In this document: one piece after another, positions 58,338 through 64,000 of the stretch
Position numbering within the stretch: the first letter of the stretch is position 1
How the letters are laid out: each line of letters starts with the position of its first letter
NCBI GenBank assembly: GCA_039090855.1
Contig: CM077005.1
Span: 79,418,607 to 79,482,606, forward strand
DNA length: 64,000 nucleotides
From: Macrothele yani
Taxonomy: Eukaryota; Arthropoda; Arachnida; Araneae; Macrothelidae
Direction of reading: 5' to 3'
Translations under genes and position numbers: made by a program
The notes under the pieces: model-generated
The model's database searches: none
What the model saw: the letters and a program-made list of their open reading frames with translations, nothing else
What the model was told of the DNA's origin: nothing

Positions 58338-58551
58338 TTTGGAGGGGTTTGGCCATAACTCACCACGCTGGCCAAGCGGGTTGGTGAGTGTGGGATAGAA
58401 TTTCCTCTAATCCCGATGGTATAGTTATACCGCTATTGGCGGTCGTCAGAGCTCCTTTAGTGGGAACAGGATGCACCACGAGAAGGCGGGGTTGACATTT
58501 GTCAAGGAGAGGCTGTGATGTTACGCATCACCTGACCTTACATCCCCCCTA

Positions 58552-58553
<2 letters not shown>

Positions 58554-58625
<72 letters not shown>
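58554..58625. repeat. (TA)n microsatellite
   Basis: About 36 TA units, starting inside the right TSD of RTE copy 3 and running to the SINE. Confidence 0.98.
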
Positions 58626-58627
<2 letters not shown>

Positions 58628-58629
<2 letters not shown>

Positions 58630-58838
58630 GAGTGTGTGTGTTTCAGGGTTGAACGACCACCATGAACAACTCGTATGGTTATAAGCAGTCGCCAGTCCCG
58701 AACTTAGGGTCGCTGGTTCTAAGAAAAGGAGAGAGACAGTGTAGTAAGATAGGCACACCTCCTGTGTCTTACCCGGGATTGGAGCCTTGGCTCATGTTGG
58801 ACGAATGATCAATGGATAACGCCTCAGATTTTTCTACC
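58628..58838 (-). mobile_element. tRNA-derived SINE, diverged
   Basis: Family order is kept: GGTTGAACGACCACCATGA, ATAAGCAGTCGCC, CTTAGGGTCGCTGG, then a degraded head (CGGGATTGGAGCC). The left tail has been replaced by TG/TA repeats. Confidence 0.82.
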
Positions 58839-61199
58839 ACAGGAATGACATCACAAAGTGTAGAGTGATCTGTATTTCTCGCTCTTCCAGTGTACGTTAC
58901 TCAGTACAATCGTGTTGTGCAATCTAGTCTTTATGGTAGCTCTATATGATAGCATCTCTGATAACTCTATATGACAAAGTTTCTCTAATTGAAACTTAAA
59001 CCAAAAACAGTATTTGGTTATTTACATTCGGAAATTCATTTGTATCAAGTTCAAACGTCTTCCGCCACAAAGATCGGATGAGAGATTGGCAGCGTACAGG
59101 TTGTATCTTCTGGATAACTCCTCTTTCTTGCCGCACTTTATTGATTCCCAGAAAAGGTTCCTGTTCATGTGAAATTTAGCTGTCTACAGTTGATTATACC
59201 AATTTTTGTACTTGTACCTGATAAATTTTAGGCAGCCGAGTTCCGTGATAACGAGAGAAAATCTGCGTGGTTTAATTTTAACTTCCACATCAACTAAACT
59301 TAATTAAATCCACTTCCTAAAATGAGTCAAATATAGGTTTCTAATACTGACTTACTATCGTTCACCAGTTAAGAGCGTTAATTTTATTCTTTGCTTATTT
59401 GTAATTGCAATTCATGCAAGTCGCTAGTAGTATGTTTGTAACGATACTACATGAATGCTTGCAGTTTCATTATGTGCTCGAGTTTCGTACGTAGGTTCTG
59501 TGTGTGTACAAACTGCTTGAGAAAGAAGTAACTCCTGTGCTCAAGCTATCATCTTAGAAACAGAAAATGAATGTAGAATAAATGATCCGTCAAACACCTT
59601 CTTTTCAATGTAGGAGCGCCATGAGAATTTCAAGTTTTCTTTTTCACTTACATTCATTTGCAGGCATTTTTCTCCACTTCCTACAATGTAAAATTCTGAA
59701 GATTCAGATCTTTTTTTAACCCACTGTATTTTTTCTCTGTTCCTTCTTTTATTTTTCTCGCTCAATTCTTTCTCGAAAGTTTCACTGAAAATTTTGTCGG
59801 TGAATTGCATCTTGGCTCCCTAGCTCGTAAAATTTCTGCCGTTTTTACAACTTTGCTTTGAATGACGGCATTGGCGAGATTTTGCTATTGTACACTTGCT
59901 TTCTGTCTGTTTTTTAATCTCTTATTTGAATAATGGCACTGCCGATCTAAATAAGGAAAATAAATATTTCCATCCCATACCAATTTTTAGGAGCCTCCCG
60001 AACGAACATTAATCCTTCTTGCTCATGATGTATACAATATTCCTCGGAGGACATTGCAGAACACTGAGGGAACTGACTCACTGAAGGAGGCGAAAATGAT
60101 AGTTTCACGATCATTCTACCACACTCAGACGGTAATCATTGTCCTCAGTGATTATGATTTCTTATAACGATTTCACTGGTTTGGAGATCTTCCCGGGAAG
60201 GTAGCAAATAGTTCTTGTTTAATCCATAACGATAAAAGGCTTTTTTTATTGTATCAAATAGGCGATTGGCTACATCACCCTTTTTATCAGCTGCTTTAAC
60301 CATTCCAAGAGAGACGTAAACAGTGTTTTGCTGCAATATCACTGAATAACACACAAATATAGCGAAGAGAATATGGGATCTATATCTGCTGCACAGGTTC
60401 CATTGACATGTTTGATATGTGGTTCCCACTCTCTAAAGAAAATAATCTGGACTTAAGGTCCAAAATTTTTGCAACTCTCGTATTGTCTGAATTATTGATG
60501 CAAGATCAAATACACTTCACTTAAAAGAGCTGTCTTGTTTATTCATTTGGCTCTAATATAATTCGTGTAGATGTTATTTTCAAAATGACTGGGCACACGT
60601 TTTACTATACCTGCCACTGATCTACTGATTCATAACGACAAAGGGATATTTTTTCAGCTATCCAGCCCTTAAGCTGTACTCAATATGGCACGAATCTGTA
60701 GTCAGTTCAAACCATGAACAGAGTCATGCAAGTTTTATGAATACCAGTTTACAGTCCAGTTAAATCGACTAAAGTAAAGGACGTGAAAGATAATGAGATA
60801 TCGAGATGTTTCATTCAACTGATATTGTGATGTAACTTTGCATCATATTAAACTTGTATTCTCAGTTTTTATGCTGATTGCATGCTCTTAGCGACTTCGC
60901 TTACCATAACTGAAACTTTGCACAATATTCTTTTGTTACTTTTCTTTTTATTCGTCTATTTATTTACTATTTTCCGAAACCGAATGAATTTGTAGTTGAC
61001 TGTTACTAATGTTCACGTAACCATTAGTTCAAAATTTATTGGATGGCCCCTCCCACTTTACATTTCCTTCCAAATTGTTCCAAAGTCATGTTTAACAAGT
61101 TTATGCCACTGGTTTCATATTTTATATATCTGTTAGTTGCCAAGCAATATACAGACGGCATTGCAGAAAGACGAACTATTCGTTCCAAAATGTACCAAA
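58839..61199. other. No gene called; two minus-strand frames
   Basis: Frames of 89 codons (59541-59810) and 94 codons (60145-60429), both minus, lie in non-repeat sequence. Neither is recognised. The second follows a possible splice acceptor (see findings). Confidence 0.4.
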
Positions 61200-61212
61200 A
61201 GTTACTAAATAA

Positions 61213-61640
61213 AACTGAAGTCTGGATTTCGGGGGACTATAGAGCTGCACAAAAGTCAGTGGATTGCTCATCAAATCAATAAGGAATAGTGGAGGAGGTT
61301 GGATGTCACCGAATAGAACTGAAATCTGGATTTGAAAGGGACTACAGAGCTGCACAAAAGTCAGTGGATTGCTCATCAAATCGATAATGAGCAGTTGATG
61401 AGGTTGACCGTTACCTCATAGAACTCAAGTCTAGATTTGAAGTCACTATAGAGCTGCACAAAAGTCAGTAGATTGTCACTATAGAGTTGAACAAAAGTCA
61501 GTAGATTGTCACTATAGAGCTGCACAAAAGTCAGTAGATTGTCACTATAGAGTTGAACAAAAGTCAGTAGATTGTCACTATAGAGCTGCACAAAAGTCAG
61601 TAGATTGCTTGCCAAATCAATAAAGCAGAGTGGAGGAGGT
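61213..61640. repeat. Nested minisatellite: 104-bp repeat with 33-bp expansion
   Basis: AACTGAAG/AACTCAAG marks units at 61213, 61317 and 61422 (period 104-105). Inside the third unit GTCACTATAGAG recurs at 61442, 61475, 61508, 61541 and 61574, exactly 33 bp apart. The 33-mers alternate between AGCTGCAC and AGTTGAAC. On the minus strand the array is open and would give DNLLTFVQLYS five times. Confidence 0.95.
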
Positions 61641-61939
61641 TGGAGGCGCGTGGTGTTGTTTTGGAAAACCATCCCTCTGGTTTGAAGTATAATATGCACA
61701 TATGCTCATGGTTTCGAAACTCAAATACATCTTGGACATAAAACAACTAGCCACAGTAGTGCAGTCCTGAAAAAACAAAAAATGGCCTGGCACTCCACTC
61801 TAGCAGATATGCGAGGGGGAAAGGGAACAATTCAATTTTTATCTGTAGTGTTAGTTTGTAAAAGAATTAACTCCTTTGAAATCTGAGAACACAAATTTGT
61901 GGAATACCCATGGGTACTTGTTTTTCTATCATACTAGCT

Positions 61940-62370
61940 AACTTATATCTCCATTAATATGAGGAACAATTCTGCTTGACCAATATAACTAATTACAGAT
62001 ATATTGATGAGCTCATTAGTTTTAATCTAAATGTGATACCTTTTCATCCTGAGAGCATCTATCCAAAGGAGTTGATTTTCGATAAGAGGACAGCATTTAC
62101 ATTTGGTCCAAATTATTTCAGTCATTGGTCTTTTAGCATCTCTAAAAAAGTTCACAGAAATATTATTACTCAATTTTGCAGAATCATAAGAATTTGTAAT
62201 AATAAATCCAATACCATGAGACAACTTAAAAATGTATTTTTTCATTGTGTGAACAATAACTATCCTTATAATTATCGTGTTTGCCATTTCAAGAGGTCAA
62301 TTAATTCATTTAACCAAATTAGAGCTTACAATATAAATTTATGTAACATCAACACTTCTGCTCTGAAATA
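61940..62370 (+). pseudogene. Reverse-transcriptase-like C-terminal fragment (YIDD type)
   Basis: The frame 61976-62371 begins NYRYIDELISFN, matching the RYIDDLLSFN catalytic motif C of a PLE-like RT group, with the second Asp replaced by Glu. IYPKEL, a KRTAFTF (usually YDKRDDF) block, NIITQFCRIIRICN (usually QLIRFARICS) and YNYRVCHFKRSI follow in family order. Two internal deletions are apparent. No upstream RT motifs lie nearby and no ends were found. Confidence 0.55.
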
Positions 62371-62847
62371 ACTTTATTTAGGGCCTCATTATATACTATC
62401 TCCTCTTCCGAGTAGTCCCGGAAAAACTAAGTACATAATAGGCTAGCATCCATGACTCTGAACACACTTAGAGTTTTACTACAATTTACACATTAGTTCA
62501 TGAGGTAATCTAACATGGAATTGTTCCTAACCGTGTTCATGGGCTTATGTTTACATTCTGCCGATATGTATCACTTACTGTTTTAATTTTGATTTATGTG
62601 TTGTTTTGTCCTTAGTCCAGGTAGGAAAGACTGGGTGTTTTATCCTTAACTAACAAAATATAAATAGACGTCTTATTGGGTTAGTTATATAAATTTCACT
62701 CACATGAAAACTGGACTTGAGTTGGTCGGTTGCTGGGGATGTCTTTTCCAGAAGATTAGTTCCCAGTGGCCGACTACATTATTTTTTTGTGTTTTTATAG
62801 TTGGTGATTTGACTTTCGACGTTCTATGATTTTTGTGTTGTCATATA
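62371..62847. other. No gene seen
   Basis: AT-rich spacer before Tc1 copy C. Confidence 0.5.
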
Positions 62848-62849
62848 TA

Positions 62850-64000
62850 CCCTGCTGGACACCCAAAATGCAACACCAAGAAGGAAGCATCCGATTGGCC
62901 TGAAATTCTCAGCATGCGTCGCCCTCGAGAGGACATGCAAACGATTAGCATTGCAGGGTATATGCAAATCATGTGCGCCCGGCACGTCACCGAGAAGCAC
63001 TATAAGACGGGTGCACAGAAGGTGGGGTGTAAGTAGTGGAAGTGTGTTGGGCTGCCGGACCTGTGCGTGTGAAGCTTCCTGATGCCTCGTCGCAGAATAC
63101 GGCAGTCATTCCAGCACGTTTCGGAGTTCGACAGAGGACGAATAGTGGCTTATCGCGACAGCGGTTTATCGTACCGAGACATTGGCGCCCGTGTGGGACG
63201 ACATCCAGCCACAGTGAGGCGAGTATGGATTCGGTGGGTGCAGGAGGGACGGACGGACCAACGTGAGCGATTGCCGCAGACGCGGCACACCACCGAATGA
63301 GAGGACCGGCGTGTTGTGTGGCGGGCATTGACGGCTCGCACCGCCGCATCACGAACGTTAGCGCAGGAATTAGGGTGTGTTGCGCAACAACCTGTGTCAG
63401 CACGTACCGTTCGACGTCGTCTGCAGGAGCGGGGACTTGTCGCACGGCGCCCATTGCTCCAATTACCATTGACGTTACAGCACCGGCGAATGCGGCGGCA
63501 GTGGGCCGTTGAACGCCGCACCTGGACTACGGAATGGCACGACATTGTCTTCTCCAACAAATCCCGCTTCTGCCTGCATCACCACGATGGTTAGATCCGC
63601 GTGTGGCGGCACCACGGTGAAAGACTGTATGACGCCTGCATTATGCATCGCCATACCGGTCCGTCGCCTGGCGCTATGGTTTGCGGCGCAATTGGATATG
63701 ACACCCGCACCCATCTGGTACGCATCGCCGGCACACTCAACAGCCACCACTACATCGACATTTTGGAGCCTGTAGTCCTCCCTTACCTGCAGGACCTGCC
63801 AGCGGCCACGTTTCAACAGGACAATGCCCGCCCGCTCGTGGGACGCATCGTGCAACAATTATTTACGGCCCACCAGGTGTCACTGCTGCCGTGGCCCGCC
63901 TGTTCTCCCTATATGTCGCTCATCGAACACGTCTGGTCGCTGATCGGCAACCGAGTGGCCCGGTAAGCACCATCCGCGGCTACGCCTGATGAACTGTGGC
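62850..64000 (+). mobile_element. Tc1-type DNA transposon copy C, cut by window end
   Basis: The left end CCCTGCTGGACACCCAAAAT follows TA (62848-62849); otherwise nearly identical to copy B in sequence and order. The right end is outside the window. Confidence 0.93.
63082..64000 (+). pseudogene. Tc1 transposase copy C, same dead alleles as copy B
   Basis: ATG at 63082. N-terminal helix-turn-helix region open to 63300 (TGA, TTE*). First acid Asn (AAC 63556-63558, VFSNKS). TAG at 63592-63594 and TAA at 63964-63966 are at the same codons as in copy B. Second Asp (TFQQDNARPLVG) and Glu (LIEHVWSLIGN) are present. A 3-bp deletion (HYIDILEP against HYISDILEP) is private to this copy. Confidence 0.92.

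Larger units (their letters stand above)
55362..58545 (-). mobile_element. RTE-type LINE copy 3, full length, 12-bp TSD
   Basis: CCCCTAGAATAT occurs at 55350-55361 and 58546-58557, flanking 3184 bp from a GC-rich 5' region (58200-58545) to the (ATG)n tail (55362-55373). The right TSD copy runs into a long (TA)n tract. This copy shows the 5' region missing in copies 1 and 2. Confidence 0.95.

Noticed and set aside
61442..61610. CRISPR-like spacing of 33-bp repeats
   Set aside because: Repeats are contiguous with no spacers and the context is eukaryotic; it is a minisatellite.

Overview
The window is repeat-dominated eukaryotic nuclear DNA, AT-rich by eye, with no gene that I can call as a host gene. 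The mixture of elements suggests an arthropod, perhaps a chelicerate: RTE-type and CR1/Jockey-type LINEs, Penelope-like elements (PLEs) with a GIY-YIG endonuclease, Tc1 and mariner transposons of types common in arthropods, ZMYM-like hAT transposase remnants and a tRNA-derived SINE family. The taxonomic guess is inference only; no species-specific marker was seen.

Layout, left to right. 15-2610: tandem satellite with a trimeric higher-order repeat of about 460 bp; every monomer of about 150 bp carries a motif like NCCRCYAGGGGGCGTAA, which resembles the CTCF core. 3322-6150: minus-strand CR1/Jockey-like LINE, split by a 640-bp insertion ending in a hairpin. 7256-8239: internally deleted hAT with 8-bp target-site duplication (TSD). 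9290-12315: two PLE copies in head-to-head inversion. 14800-16691: two SINE copies. 17036-18060: a decayed, inverted copy of the window-start satellite, whose head forms one arm of a 117-bp foldback. 19238-22090: RTE copy 1. 24199-25505: mariner copy 1 with about 90-bp terminal inverted repeats (TIRs). 26336-27943: PLE copy 3. 28019-28217: SINE. 28961-30187: foldback-like element with five 136-bp tandem repeats in one arm and one inverted copy in the other. 31186-31386: SINE. 31898-33234: Tc1 copy A. 33595-37762: hAT with a mariner nested inside its dimerisation domain. 43179-43406 and 44486-44704: SINEs. 46585-47616: decayed copy of an uncharacterised ORF family. 48939-49812: short RTE copy 2. 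50837-52245: Tc1 copy B. 55362-58545: full-length but dead RTE copy 3 with 12-bp TSD. 58628-58838: SINE. 61213-61610: coding-phase minisatellite. 61940-62370: reverse-transcriptase fragment. 62850-64000: Tc1 copy C, cut by the window end.

Almost every coding frame belongs to a transposable element and carries lesions: stops, frameshifts or mutated catalytic residues. The copies therefore tell a history rather than a present function: nested insertions, mobilisation of dead copies in trans (Tc1 B and C share the same inactivating changes), and many near-perfect short hairpins that look like template-switch products. Nearly all retroelements lie on the minus strand and all three Tc1 copies on the plus strand; one reading is that the window sits in a long intron of a plus-strand gene, but no exon was identified.
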